Source: Streptomyces spororaveus (GTDB lineage: Bacteria > Actinomycetota > Actinomycetes > Streptomycetales > Streptomycetaceae). Taken from it: a DNA stretch of 43,829 nucleotides. A program made the translations under genes and the position numbers. The notes beneath the pieces are model-generated. The model was not told the DNA's origin. It was given only the letters and a program-made list of their open reading frames with translations, and did not search any database. The DNA lies in NCBI RefSeq assembly GCF_016755875.1, contig NZ_BNED01000001.1:1-43829 (forward strand), read 5' to 3'. Shown here one piece after another: positions 27,848 through 35,608 of the stretch (the stretch's first letter is position 1; every line of letters starts with the position of its first letter).

Positions 27848-27869
27848 GCGGCGGGTGGCAGGGTCGGGG

Positions 27870-28059
27870 TATGGCACCCCAGTTCCAGGTCCGGGCCGAT
27901 TACGACGCGCGCGAAGAACGCCGAGACCGGCTCCACCCTGTCCCCGGCGGCGTCCAGCAGGACGTACGGCTGGGCTGGGTCGGCCACCTCGACCAGGGCA
28001 CCGGTCTGTGGCAGCACGAAGTTGATCAGATCCCGAGAGGGATCACCCGTCTCAAGCAT
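27870..28059 (-). pseudogene. N-terminal fragment of a tyrosine-type integrase
   Basis: From the ATG at 28059 the frame reads MLETGDPSRDLINFVLPQTG, then PYVLLDAAGDRVEPVSAFFA. This resembles the first ~50 residues of Streptomyces plasmid or phage site-specific recombinases, ahead of the SAM-like core-binding domain. After this the frame loses protein character and runs antisense into the gene at 27196; no catalytic domain (R...HxxR...Y) is present. It abuts the truncated start of the Ku gene. Confidence 0.5.
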
Positions 28060-28132
28060 GAGCGGAAGCTAGCAGAAATGCCGTCTGACCTGCGGTTATT
28101 CGTCAATTGGTTCAGTCAACACCACCCTTCCC

Positions 28133-29104
28133 GTGGGCCTGTATACGGCGACGGACAGCCACACGATCCACTTCCACCAGCTCCAGCGCGGGACAGCGGA
28201 CCGGATCCGGAACCGGCGCGTGAACGAGCGCACAGGCGACGAAGTGGGCCTCGCGGACATCGTTAAGGGCTACGACACCGGTGGCGAGTACGTGATCGTC
28301 GAGGCGAAGGAGCTCGACGAGATCGCTCCCGGCCGGTCCCGGTCGATCGACGTCGCCGGGTTCGTCGACCTGGACACGATCGACCCGGTCTTCTTCGACA
28401 AGACGTACTTCCTGGGGCCTCGGGGAGCCCAGTACGGGAAGGTCTATGCCCTGCTGGAGCGCGCCCTGGCCGAGTCGAACAAGGCGGGCATCGCCACGTT
28501 CGTGATGCGCGGGCGGGAGTACCTGGTCGCGCTGAAAGCTGAGGAGGCGGAGGGCCTGCTCACGATCCACACCCTTCACTGGGCCGACGAGCTGCGCGAT
28601 CCGCACGCCGAGGTGCCCGACCTGCCGGGGAAGGTCGAGGCGACGGCGGCTGAGGTGAAGATGGCCATGCAGCTGATCGATGCCTTGGCCATGGAGTGGG
28701 AGCCGGAGTCGTTCCACGACTCCTTCCGCGAGAAGGTCGAGGCCCTGGTGAAGGCGAAGGCGGCCGGGGAGACGGTGGAGAAGGCCGAACCGGCGGCGCA
28801 GCCGACCGGCGCCGTCGACCTCATGGAGGCCCTGCGCGCCAGCGTCGAGCGGGCCAGGAGTCCCAAGGACACCGGCGACAAGGCCGCCTCCCCCGGCACC
28901 CGGGCGGCCGGCGGAAAGAAGGCGCCGGCCGCGAAGAAGCGGGCGCGCTCCGGGCCGGCGCACAAGGGACGGGAGCTGATGTCGCTGACCAAGGCCGAGC
29001 TGTACGAGAAGGCGGCCGCGGCCGGCATCCCGGGTCGCTCGTCCATGAACCACGACCAGCTCGCCGACGCCCTCTCCCACACCGGACGCCGCCGCAAGGC
29101 CTGA
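28133..29104 (+). CDS. ku: Ku DNA-end-binding protein, 5'-truncated
   Basis: This encodes 323 residues from a GTG at 28133. The sequence is typical bacterial Ku: LYTATDSHTIHFHQL, RVNERTGDEV, IVKGYDTGGEYVI, DKTYFLGPRGAQY and a beta-barrel core. A Lys/Ala-rich linker and a SAP/Rho-N-like tail (LTKAELYEKAAAAGIPG) follow. Ku binds double-strand ends and recruits LigD for non-homologous end joining. Complete homologues have about 20 more N-terminal residues (a GxLSFGLVxxPV strand); here the codons before LPVGLYTATD do not encode it, no ribosome binding site precedes the GTG, and an integrase fragment ends 73 bases upstream on the opposite strand. The gene may therefore be inactive. No ligD is in the window. 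Confidence 0.82.
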   Translation: MGLYTATDSHTIHFHQLQRGTADRIRNRRVNERTGDEVGLADIVKGYDTGGEYVIVEAKELDEIAPGRSRSIDVAGFVDLDTIDPVFFDKTYFLGPRGAQYGKVYALLERALAESNKAGIATFVMRGREYLVALKAEEAEGLLTIHTLHWADELRDPHAEVPDLPGKVEATAAEVKMAMQLIDALAMEWEPESFHDSFREKVEALVKAKAAGETVEKAEPAAQPTGAVDLMEALRASVERARSPKDTGDKAASPGTRAAGGKKAPAAKKRARSGPAHKGRELMSLTKAELYEKAAAAGIPGRSSMNHDQLADALSHTGRRRKA

Positions 29105-29120
29105 CCCGCCCCGGGGCGGG
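29104..29120. terminator. Short GC palindrome after Ku
   Basis: The sequence CCCGCCCCGGGGCGGG directly after the Ku stop codon is a 16-base palindrome that could form a small hairpin; weak as a terminator. Confidence 0.3.
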
Positions 29121-29145
29121 CCGTCCTACGGGGTGCGGTCGTGGT

Positions 29146-29660
29146 TCAGGCCACCGTGACGCGCAGGACGTACGGCTCGCCCGCCAGTGCACCAGCGGCC
29201 GGGCGACTGGCAGCAGCGCCATGTCGACCGCCGAGAACAGCGGGACGACCGTGACGCCGCCGTGGGACTTGTAGTCGATCTCCACCGTGCCGACCGGGGA
29301 GACGAAACCGAGCCGCAACCGCGGCGTCGAAATCGACCCTGCGGACACCGAGCCGGCGGGCAGCCTGGTCCGGGCCGAGAGGAACGTGCCGGTCGAGCAG
29401 GGAGGGCCGGTCCCGGCGGCGCGCGAGCGTATCGACCTGGTCCGGGTGGACGTCGGGGAGCTCGACTTCGCCACCAAGGTGACGAGGAGCCCGGCACGGA
29501 CCAGGTGACCGACCGCCGCCACCGTCACCCCCGGCCGGCACTGCGGCAACGGGGTGCCGAGCGCCTCCGTCAACCGGTCCGCCGCCCACCCCGCCCCCAC
29601 CGGGCCCCGCAGCACGGCGCGGACCGCCTCCGGGTCGGCGGCTTCCTCACCCCTGCGGGG
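29146..29660 (-). pseudogene. Decayed conserved hypothetical gene
   Basis: Pieces in different minus-strand frames follow the order of one protein: DPEAVRAVLRGPVGAGWAAD and VAAVGHLVRAGLLVTL; then VELPDVHPDQVDTLARRRD and LGPDQAARRLGVRRVDFDAA in a second frame; then GFVSPVGTVEIDYKSHGG and VDMALLPVARPLVHW in the first; and finally EPYVLRVTVA. Three frame changes are needed. The joined protein resembles a Streptomyces hypothetical family of DNA-binding-like character (LGVRR is helix-turn-helix-like). It ends at a TGA at 29146, convergent with Ku. Confidence 0.5.
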
Positions 29661-29731
29661 GGAGGCGGACCGGCCCCGGACGCACGGGAGCGGGGGCAAC
29701 CGCAACAACCCCCGCCCCTCCCTCGGACGGC

Positions 29732-29903
29732 CTACAAGTAGTCGGCCGACTCCGCGGCGTAGGTGCCCGAGTGCGGGGCGCCGGGCAGGAGGGTTTCCGT
29801 CAGTAGCGGCACGGCGACCACGGAGCCCGGCGGCTCGGAACTGCGGAACGGCTTCGTGTATCCGTGCATGCCGGGGGGTGTACCAGCGGGTGATCTTCTT
29901 CAT
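29732..29903 (-). CDS. Short peptide gene with homopolymer frameshift
   Basis: An ATG at 29903 starts MKKITRWYTP, and 45 codons from an ATG at 29869 read MHGYTKPFRSSEPPGSVVAV and end GTYAAESADYL with TAG at 29732-29734. A run of six G at 29873-29878 separates the two frames; adding or removing one base would make a single peptide of about 57 residues. The second ATG lacks a ribosome binding site. It lies upstream of the decayed gene at 29146-29660. Function unknown. Confidence 0.4.
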
Positions 29904-30011
29904 GACCTGCGCCCTTCCGAGGTCAAAATCCCGATGGCTCGGCTCACCCCTTCGCCGCTCTCAGTGGCTGACGCTCTCGGGGATCTTGAAGAACGCCAGG
30001 TTCCCAACCGA

Positions 30012-30578
30012 TCACCGCCGCCGGAGGCGTCGTCCCGCCCGACCTAGGTCCTCGATCCGGACGGCGCGGTCGGGGGCGGCTAGGCGTAGACGCTGCCACC
30101 GGCGTTCGCGTTCGGCGAGGTGTTGCTCGCGGGTGTGCTGTTCGGCAGCGTCGAGGCGTTCGGCGGTGACGCCGAACAACGGCGATGCCCACTCCTGCCA
30201 GGCGATCCAGCGGTCTTCGTGGTCGTCGTAGCGGCTGCGGGCGAGTCGGCCGCGTTGGCCGGTGGTCTCCATCTGGCGGTAGGTCTCCTCGGCCATACCG
30301 AGCTGTCGGGCCATGGCGGACCGACTGCGGCCGGTGAAGATTCGCAGGTGCGCGAGCGTCTCGTGCTCGACGGTGCACAGCGCGGCTGGGTCAGTGCCAA
30401 CGGCCTTCGCGAGCTGCATCAGAATTTCTGGGCGCGGGGTGCGGGTGCCAGCCAGGTAGAGGCTCACGGCGCGTTCGCTCACCCCGGTTGCCCTGGCGAT
30501 CCGGGCAACAGAGGTTCCGGCGGCGGTCCGTGCTACGCGGAGCTTCGCCGCGTCGAAGCCGTACGGGGTCTCGCTCAC
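30012..30578 (-). CDS. XRE-family HTH regulator
   Basis: The 188-residue protein starts at GTG 30578. Residues ~9-70 are a lambda-repressor-like HTH (AKLRVARTAAGTSVARIARA, GVSERAVSLYLAGTRTPRPE). A second HTH-like region (RSRSAMARQLGMAEETYRQM) and an Arg-rich C terminus follow. It is directly preceded by two 23-bp repeats with a palindromic core GTTC-N5-GAAC, plus a partial inverted copy, so it probably represses itself. Confidence 0.8.
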   Translation of the reverse strand: MSETPYGFDAAKLRVARTAAGTSVARIARATGVSERAVSLYLAGTRTPRPEILMQLAKAVGTDPAALCTVEHETLAHLRIFTGRSRSAMARQLGMAEETYRQMETTGQRGRLARSRYDDHEDRWIAWQEWASPLFGVTAERLDAAEQHTREQHLAERERRWQRLRLAAPDRAVRIEDLGRAGRRLRRR

Positions 30579-30604
30579 GCCCTGCTCCTACCCACCAGGC
30601 GGGT

Positions 30605-30707
30605 GGTTTGTTCGGGGTGAACGGACCTTCGTGGGGTCGCGGCTGTGAAGGCTTGTTCAGGGTGAACGAACCGTGACCCTCCGGAGAGGCTCGGGGTTCG
30701 TTCACCC
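30605..30707. promoter_or_regulatory. Iterated operator-like repeats upstream of the XRE gene
   Basis: A 23-bp sequence at 30605-30627 recurs at 30650-30672 (three differences, 45-bp spacing), each containing GTTCRGGGTGAAC, an interrupted palindrome. A third, inverted 13-bp part copy (GGTTCGTTCACCC) lies at 30695-30707. Palindromic, iterated and next to an HTH gene, they are good operator candidates. Confidence 0.6.
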
Positions 30708-31150
30708 CCCTCAGCGTGTGGGTCAGCCAGTGACGGGCATCCGCCGCCTCCTCCTTCGATTCCTCATCCGCAAGGTCACCGGCTCTGAGAGCTGAGATCA
30801 GGCGGAGGGCGAGCAATTCCTGGAGCGGGTAGGGCAGGGCCATCTCGCCGGTGACGGTGTCAAAGGCGAGGATCTCCCGTCGTACGAGTACCTAGCGGGT
30901 CCTGGCGGGCGAGGTGCCACTCGGTCGAGGGCGTGGGCATGTCCTGCCCGGTCTGCTGGCTGGCGATGACGGCTTCGAGGTCGGCGATCCGCCGTTTCGC
31001 CCGGCTCATGGCCCAGTTCCACCTCCGCTCCCATGCCGCTTCCTCCCCTGCTTCGGGAGGCCGCGCACCAGCGCGCCGAGGAGATCACCGTCCACCGACG
31101 GGATAATCCAGCGGTTCGGGCAAGCTCTCCATCTCATGGCCGAGAACTGG
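30700..31150 (-). pseudogene. Hypothetical gene with frameshift near 30890
   Basis: One frame reads RPPEAGEEAAWERRWNWAMS, RIADLEAVIASQQ and TEWHLARQD, then meets TGA; the next frame continues with VLVRREILAFDTVTGEMALP, PLQELLALRLISALRAG and SKEEAADARHWLTHTLRG. A single indel near 30890 would join them. The second frame runs on through the operator repeats into the HTH gene, which is unlikely to be real coding. An intact sub-frame could start at the ATG at 30843. The protein is helical and of unknown function. Confidence 0.45.
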
Positions 31151-31257
31151 ACCGTCGTCCAGGACCTCGCCGCCCGCCCCGGCACCCCCTACGCCCTCGG
31201 CCGGCCTGCAGGGTCGAGTTGCAGAGCGGCGCCGGGCCAGCGACGCTCGACGTGCGC

Positions 31258-31290
31258 GGGTCGGGCCCACCCTTGCTGTGGGCCCGACCC
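31258..31290. terminator. Strong hairpin terminator
   Basis: GGGTCGGGCCCAC (31258-31270) and GTGGGCCCGACCC (31278-31290) form a perfect 13-bp stem with a 7-base loop, just past the stop at 31304 of the minus-strand two-gene operon. Confidence 0.75.
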
Positions 31291-31303
31291 GTGTCCCTTC
31301 CGG

Positions 31304-31804
31304 TCAGTGCCGCCCGGCTCCCGACGCCTTCCGGCCCCTTGCCGATGCCGTAGACGCCTTGGATTTGGCCTTCGCGATATCCGCTGCGGCCTGTGATGAG
31401 AATCCTGCCTCCTCCAAGAACTGCATCGCGGCGAAGATGTCCTTGCAGGTCTTGGTGAGCAGCATGATCGACAGGTCGCTCTGTGCCTCCGGCGGAAGGT
31501 TCGCCAGGGAACACTTATAGACGCGCACGGCCGCCTTGTGCAGTGACTCCAGCCTCGAAGCCGCGTACAGCTTGGCCTTGTCAACATCGTTCGTGGCCGC
31601 ATAGCGGCCGTGAACCAGGGTGAAGTTGGTCTTCTTGTTCCCGCATTGGTGGTCGCGGATCCACGACTTGCCGCGCTCGAACTGGGAGGACGTGTTGCGG
31701 CCGATCGCGTCCTTCCGCTCAAGGCCGTCCTCACCGGCGTCGACCACCCGGTTCCAGATGTCCTCTCCACTGTCGTGCGCCGCTTGGCGGCGCTGTGTGG
31801 CCAT
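31304..31804 (-). CDS. Helical protein cotranscribed with DUF6192 gene
   Basis: The 166-residue protein starts at ATG 31804, two bases after the stop codon of the DUF6192 gene, with GGAGAG as ribosome binding site inside that gene's end. It is basic and mostly helical (SGEDIWNRVVDAGEDGLERK, SLANLPPEAQSDLSIMLLTK) with a Lys/Ala-rich C terminus like a histone-type or nucleic-acid-binding tail (KAKSKASTASARGRKASG). I do not recognise the family; the tight coupling says it works with the upstream protein. Confidence 0.65.
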   Translation of the reverse strand: MATQRRQAAHDSGEDIWNRVVDAGEDGLERKDAIGRNTSSQFERGKSWIRDHQCGNKKTNFTLVHGRYAATNDVDKAKLYAASRLESLHKAAVRVYKCSLANLPPEAQSDLSIMLLTKTCKDIFAAMQFLEEAGFSSQAAADIAKAKSKASTASARGRKASGAGRH

Positions 31805-31806
31805 CG

Positions 31807-32739
31807 TTACTCTCCTTCTTCGTCCTCCAGCAGGCTCGCCAGCGCCTTGTCCATGTCGGTCCGGCCTGTCTTGATGGCGCTCTCGCACCAGTCGAGGAGC
31901 ATGCGCGCCTTGTGGACGTTGTCGAGTACTGCTGCCTTCGTCTCCTCGTTGTAGTCCTGGGCGTGGACCTCGGGGATGATCCGCTGCATGGAGACGAAGA
32001 ACGATGCGAAGCTCCCGATCAGCCGAAGAATCTCCAGGGGCGCCTCCTTGTAGTCGACCGCCGGGGCTGCTGTTTCCTCGGCAACCTCCTCGACCTCTTC
32101 AGCATCCTCCGTGGGGGCGAGCTCAGCCTCGGCCTCAATCTCGTGATCGACCTGCTGCCAGTGTTCGTACTGGGCCTCACGCAACAGATTTCGCGAGCGC
32201 CGATCGGCGACCACCCGGCTTCGAACCTCCGGCCGTGTGATCATCTCCTTGACGACCTCGGCTGCGTCCTCATCGCTGTGCAGGAGCCGTCGGGTCCGGG
32301 CCAGCCGTTCGTCCTTGTTGCTGGGCGTGTCAAAGGCGCGGTTTGCGACCTTCTGCGCCTCGTTCACGGTCCAGCGGTTCTCCTTCGAGATGGGGTCGAA
32401 CGGATCCTTCCTGATGAGGATGAAGCGGCTTCGAACATAGGCAAGCTCCCTGTGGACGGAATAACAGACGTCCTCGCGGCGCTTCTCTTCGGGCCACTGC
32501 GATGCAATCTCGTAGTGGGTTCGGAGAGTGCCCGCGTTGATGCCGATCTGGTGGGCGAGGAGTTCGATGACCTGCGCCACCTCGCCGTGTCCACGTGGAT
32601 GACCGGCCAGGGCATCGATCACGAGATCGCCCAGCGCGAACTGGATGCTGGAGTTCTGCTTGATCAGCTTCCGACCCTTGCGGACGATCGCCTCCCATTC
32701 GGCCTTCGTGTAACCAGGAGGAAGAGTCAGGGTTGCCAC
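31807..32739 (-). CDS. DUF6192 family protein
   Basis: This encodes 310 residues from GTG 32739, with GAGGAGG seven bases upstream. The N-terminal part reads LPPGYTKAEWEAIVRKGRKL, SIQFALGDLVIDAL, LLAHQIGINAGTLRTHYEIA and WPEEKRREDVCYSVHRELAY, the signature I associate with Streptomyces DUF6192. The QIGINAGTLRTHYEIA segment is HTH-like, so DNA binding is plausible. An acidic Glu/Ala-rich linker precedes a C-terminal helical domain. The next gene starts two bases past its stop. Two shorter paralogues of its N-terminal domain lie on the other strand (32943, 33415). Confidence 0.75.
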   Translation of the reverse strand: MATLTLPPGYTKAEWEAIVRKGRKLIKQNSSIQFALGDLVIDALAGHPRGHGEVAQVIELLAHQIGINAGTLRTHYEIASQWPEEKRREDVCYSVHRELAYVRSRFILIRKDPFDPISKENRWTVNEAQKVANRAFDTPSNKDERLARTRRLLHSDEDAAEVVKEMITRPEVRSRVVADRRSRNLLREAQYEHWQQVDHEIEAEAELAPTEDAEEVEEVAEETAAPAVDYKEAPLEILRLIGSFASFFVSMQRIIPEVHAQDYNEETKAAVLDNVHKARMLLDWCESAIKTGRTDMDKALASLLEDEEGE

Positions 32740-32942
32740 GAGGAGCCTCCTCACTCGTGTGCCGGGCGCGTGTTCCACGCAGCCCGCAGTGGCTCTGAGC
32801 ACCGCCTACGAACCAATCTACTCCCGGAGGCCACCGCCCTGCGGAGGGCCAGGAGCGGCATGCTTCCACCCCCTCCAGGAAGGCCACAGGAGCGATGCTG
32901 GAAGTAGAGGCGCGCCCCTACGACATTCGATGAGGTGTCCTC

Positions 32943-33230
32943 ATGCGCGAGCAGCACAAGGACCCCCAGCGTGACCCTGCCCAATGGGAGGAGCACACCC
33001 GACGCGGTCGGCGGCTGGTGAGCGAGAAGCGCCGGCTGCAAGTCAGCCTTGGTGATCTCGCGCTCAGTGCTCTGGGGCCGCGAGCCAGGGACGACGAGGC
33101 GCTTCGGAGCCTTGCACGCCAGATAGGCATAAGCCCTACCACCGAGGATCGCGCCGCCGTCCCGCCTCCAGCCCCCTCAGTGCCGCCCGGACGGCGCCCG
33201 TCACCTGAGAACCGAGGAGGTGACCGTTGA
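32943..33230 (+). CDS. Short DUF6192-type N-terminal paralogue
   Basis: The 95-residue product (WEEHTRRGRRLVSEKRRLQV, SLGDLALSALGP, LARQIGIS) repeats the first ~65 residues of the DUF6192 domain and then becomes Pro-rich (PPPAPSVPPGRRPSPENR) before stopping. The middle and C-terminal domains are missing, so it is a truncated copy or a free-standing HTH-like unit. It is divergent from the full-length gene and is followed by a zinc-ribbon gene whose ribosome binding site (GAGGAGGTGA) lies in its end. Confidence 0.55.
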   Translation: MREQHKDPQRDPAQWEEHTRRGRRLVSEKRRLQVSLGDLALSALGPRARDDEALRSLARQIGISPTTEDRAAVPPPAPSVPPGRRPSPENRGGDR

Positions 33231-33233
33231 GCC

Positions 33234-33470
33234 ATGACCCGCCGCAAGCTGATCCCAGAGGTCTGGTACTGCAAGTACTGCTACCACCGTCGGCGGATCG
33301 ACATCGGCCCGGACGGCAGCCTGATCGTCTGCACCGTGTGCGGCTACGGGCTCGCTCCGTTGGAAGACGTCATCGCTGCCGGCTCCGTGCGCACCTGGTA
33401 CGAGGGAATATGCGATGCCTTCTACCGCAAACTCGAATCTGACCCCGAGTCCGACGAATGGCCTCAGTAG
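33234..33470 (+). CDS. Small zinc-ribbon protein
   Basis: This encodes 78 residues from ATG 33234, with an excellent GAGGAGGTG ribosome binding site. CKYC and CTVC, 19 residues apart (VWYCKYCYHRRRIDI, LIVCTVCGYGLAP), form a four-Cys zinc ribbon. The C-terminal helix is acidic. It starts four bases after the previous stop and overlaps the next frame, so the three genes form one transcription unit. Role unknown; zinc ribbons commonly bind nucleic acid or protein. Confidence 0.7.
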   Translation: MTRRKLIPEVWYCKYCYHRRRIDIGPDGSLIVCTVCGYGLAPLEDVIAAGSVRTWYEGICDAFYRKLESDPESDEWPQ

Positions 33471-33759
33471 AGACCGGAGCAAGATCCCTCTCAGCGGTGA
33501 GCAGAAGTTCGGACTCGGCGACATCATCCTCTCTCTGACCGAGCACGGTGCCTGTACCCGCGGTCAGCGCCGCGCCGTGATGATCCGCTTCGCTGAAGAG
33601 ATCGGGCTTCCGGTCCAACGACTGGAGCGGTACCGCAGAGTCGCAGCCGCCTGGCCGCCGGAGAAGCGTCACCCCGAGGTCTCATGGACGGTCCACGAGA
33701 TCCTCGCTCCGTACCCAGGCAGGTCCAGGCTTCTGGACCAGACAGGGAATCCACTCTGA
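33415..33759 (+). CDS. Second DUF6192-type paralogue, start uncertain
   Basis: The product reads KFGLGDIILSLTEHGACTRG, RFAEEIGLPVQRLERYRRVA, AAWPPEKRHPEVSWTVHEIL, parallel to the GDLVIDAL, QIGINAGTLRTHYEIA and WPEEKRREDVCYSVHREL segments of the gene at 31807. The only start in frame, ATG 33415, lies inside the preceding zinc-ribbon gene and its first 20 codons look non-native, so the true N terminus may have been lost. It stops after the HTH-like region and lacks the C-terminal domain. Confidence 0.5.
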   Translation: MPSTANSNLTPSPTNGLSRDRSKIPLSGEQKFGLGDIILSLTEHGACTRGQRRAVMIRFAEEIGLPVQRLERYRRVAAAWPPEKRHPEVSWTVHEILAPYPGRSRLLDQTGNPL

Positions 33760-33820
33760 GAGGCACCGGCTCGCATCGCCTCGACGATGTCCGCCCAGGT
33801 ACTCGGGGGTCGTCACCCCG

Positions 33821-34668
33821 GTGGCGGGGAGCGTCTACCGGCTCCAGCTGGGCGACGCGGCCGAGCCCCTCGTGCTGAGGGTGGCGCCGCCCGCCGAGCG
33901 GCACTTTGGCTCCGAGGCGCACCTGATGCGCAACGAGTACGCCTCCGTGCCGTGGCTGGCGCCGATCGCTGCTCTGATGCCGAAGGTGCTGGCCTCGGAC
34001 TTCACCGGCACGGTCCTCGACAGGGACTGGATGATCCAGTCCTTCCTGCCCGGCTCCCCCGCGCCGCAGAGGCTGGGCTCGTTCCCGAAGGACACGCACG
34101 GGCTGTTCTTCCGGCAGCTGGGCGAGATCACGGCCGCCGTGCACGCCGTGGTGGGCCCGTACTTCGGGCCCGTCGTCGGGCCCGGCCACGGATGCTGGAG
34201 TCAGGCCGTCGTCGCGTCGCTGCGGCAGATCGCCAACGATATGGAGGGCTGCGGCCTGGACGCGGTCGACCTGCGCCAGGCCGCCGACGTCGCGCAGGAC
34301 GGCGCCCACCTGCTCGACGAGGTTGGCGAGCCCCGGCTGCTGACCGGGGACCTGTGGACGGTGAACACCCTGCTCGCGCCAGCGCCGGTCCCAGCGATCT
34401 GCGGTGTCCTGGACATGACCGAACCTGGTGGGGTGACCCGGAAGCGGACTGGACGATGCGGATGGCCCGGGCCAAGCAGGACGAGCGGCTGTCCTTCTTC
34501 GACGGCTACCCTGCGCGGGCCGACACTGAGTCCGGACGTTGGCGGCGGCGTGTGTACGAGGTGCGGCACCTCGGCGCACTGCGCCTGGAGCGGCACCGGC
34601 TAGGCAACGAGGCCGGCGTCAAGGACTCCTACCGGGCAGTGGCCGAGGAACTGACCCCACTGATCTGA
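33821..34668 (+). pseudogene. Aminoglycoside-phosphotransferase-like gene with frameshift near 34413
   Basis: From GTG 33821 the frame encodes an APH-fold kinase: VYRLQLGD, LVLRVAPPAE, LMRNEYASVPWLAPIAALMP and the catalytic loop LLTGDLWTVNTLL. At 34411-34420 (GGACATGACC) one base seems missing: the family motif GVLDxDRTWWGDPEADWT reads through only after a shift into the next frame, which then encodes DPEADWTMRMARAKQDERLS through RHLGALRLERHRLG to a stop at 34668. The metal-binding Asp therefore lies in the lost frame. The N terminus is also short. The substrate is unknown. It borders the YcaO/TfuA cluster. Confidence 0.7.
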
Positions 34669-34753
34669 TCTGCGATCACGAGGAGGGTGTCACCAACGCT
34701 GTGGCGCCCCTCCTACTTGTCGTCGAGGCGGCTTGGCTCCGGGTGTTGGGCGA

Positions 34754-35608
34754 TCAAGCGGCGAAGGCGATGTACGTGCCGAGGGTGAGGCCGGAGAAGG
34801 TGATGAGCTGGCGGGGCTTGAGGCAGGTGAACGCGGCGTGCATCGCGATACCGGCGGCGACGGCGTACGGCATGGTCTGCTCGATGAGCAGCGCGGGGGG
34901 CAGTGCGAGCTCTGCCGCGATGACGGTGGCCGCGAGCGTGCGCCACAGGCGGATGTCACGGTCGGTGAGATTGCCCGCGTGGCGTCGAACGATGGCGGGG
35001 ACGGCGTACTGGCGCCGGTAGGGCAGCCGGTCCCTGACCTGGGCGTAGGTGTGAATCCACTGGGCGAGGTAGAGCCCGCTGCGGAACTGGTTGCTGCGGA
35101 TTTTCTGCCAGGCGGAGTTCCAGTAGATGTCGGTCGTGATCAGTACGAGGAGGCACTGCGCCCACGTGTTCGCCGTGCTGGCGCCGTGCTCGATGTGCAG
35201 GCTGTGGCCGAGATCGTTGGCAAGTAGGAGGCAGGTGCCTGTCAGCAGGGTGTAGCGGACCGCGTTGGGGCTCTTGAGGTAGGCCAGTTCCATCGCGGCG
35301 CCGGCCAGGACCAGCAGCAGCGCAAGCCGGGGCACGAGTCCGGCGCCCAGGCTGAGGGCAGCGGCCGTGCGAACGATCAGCGCGGGCCGGTAGAGGGTGA
35401 TCAGGAGGCGGGAGCGGGCGGGGCCGAACCGCTGCTCGGCGAGGTGGGCGCTGAGCGATCCGGGGGCGAGGCGGTCCCAGCCGCCCTGCCCGAAGGAGAG
35501 CACGAAGCGTACGGCGACCACAGACGCGAAGACGATCCGGAACAGCTGGAGGCGGCCGGGGTCGGTGGGGTGCTGGAAGCCGGAGGTGACGGCGTCAAAG
35601 AACCACAT
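34754..35608 (-). CDS. HTTM / vitamin-K gamma-carboxylase-like membrane protein
   Basis: This is a 284-residue multi-pass membrane protein (FRIVFASVVAVRFVLSF, LSLGAGLVPRLALLLVLAGA, YTLLTGTCLLLANDLGHSLH, ALPPALLIEQTMPYAVAAGI). Its four-helix layout with polar interhelical residues, including SLHIEHG and WNSAWQKIRS, is that of HTTM-type relatives of gamma-glutamyl carboxylase. It is the last gene of the TfuA/YcaO operon and overlaps the upstream 118-residue gene by 14 bases. Related membrane proteins occur in peptide natural-product clusters, where activity is often unknown; modification, export or immunity are the options. Confidence 0.75.
   Translation of the reverse strand: MWFFDAVTSGFQHPTDPGRLQLFRIVFASVVAVRFVLSFGQGGWDRLAPGSLSAHLAEQRFGPARSRLLITLYRPALIVRTAAALSLGAGLVPRLALLLVLAGAAMELAYLKSPNAVRYTLLTGTCLLLANDLGHSLHIEHGASTANTWAQCLLVLITTDIYWNSAWQKIRSNQFRSGLYLAQWIHTYAQVRDRLPYRRQYAVPAIVRRHAGNLTDRDIRLWRTLAATVIAAELALPPALLIEQTMPYAVAAGIAMHAAFTCLKPRQLITFSGLTLGTYIAFAA

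Noticed and set aside
27214..27869. Extension of the integrase-fragment frame
   Set aside because: Beyond about 27870 the frame is antisense to the intact gene at 27196 and becomes Gly/Ala/Arg-rich without domain features.
29732..29903. Considered as a RiPP precursor
   Set aside because: No modification enzyme gene is adjacent; neighbours are decayed hypothetical genes.
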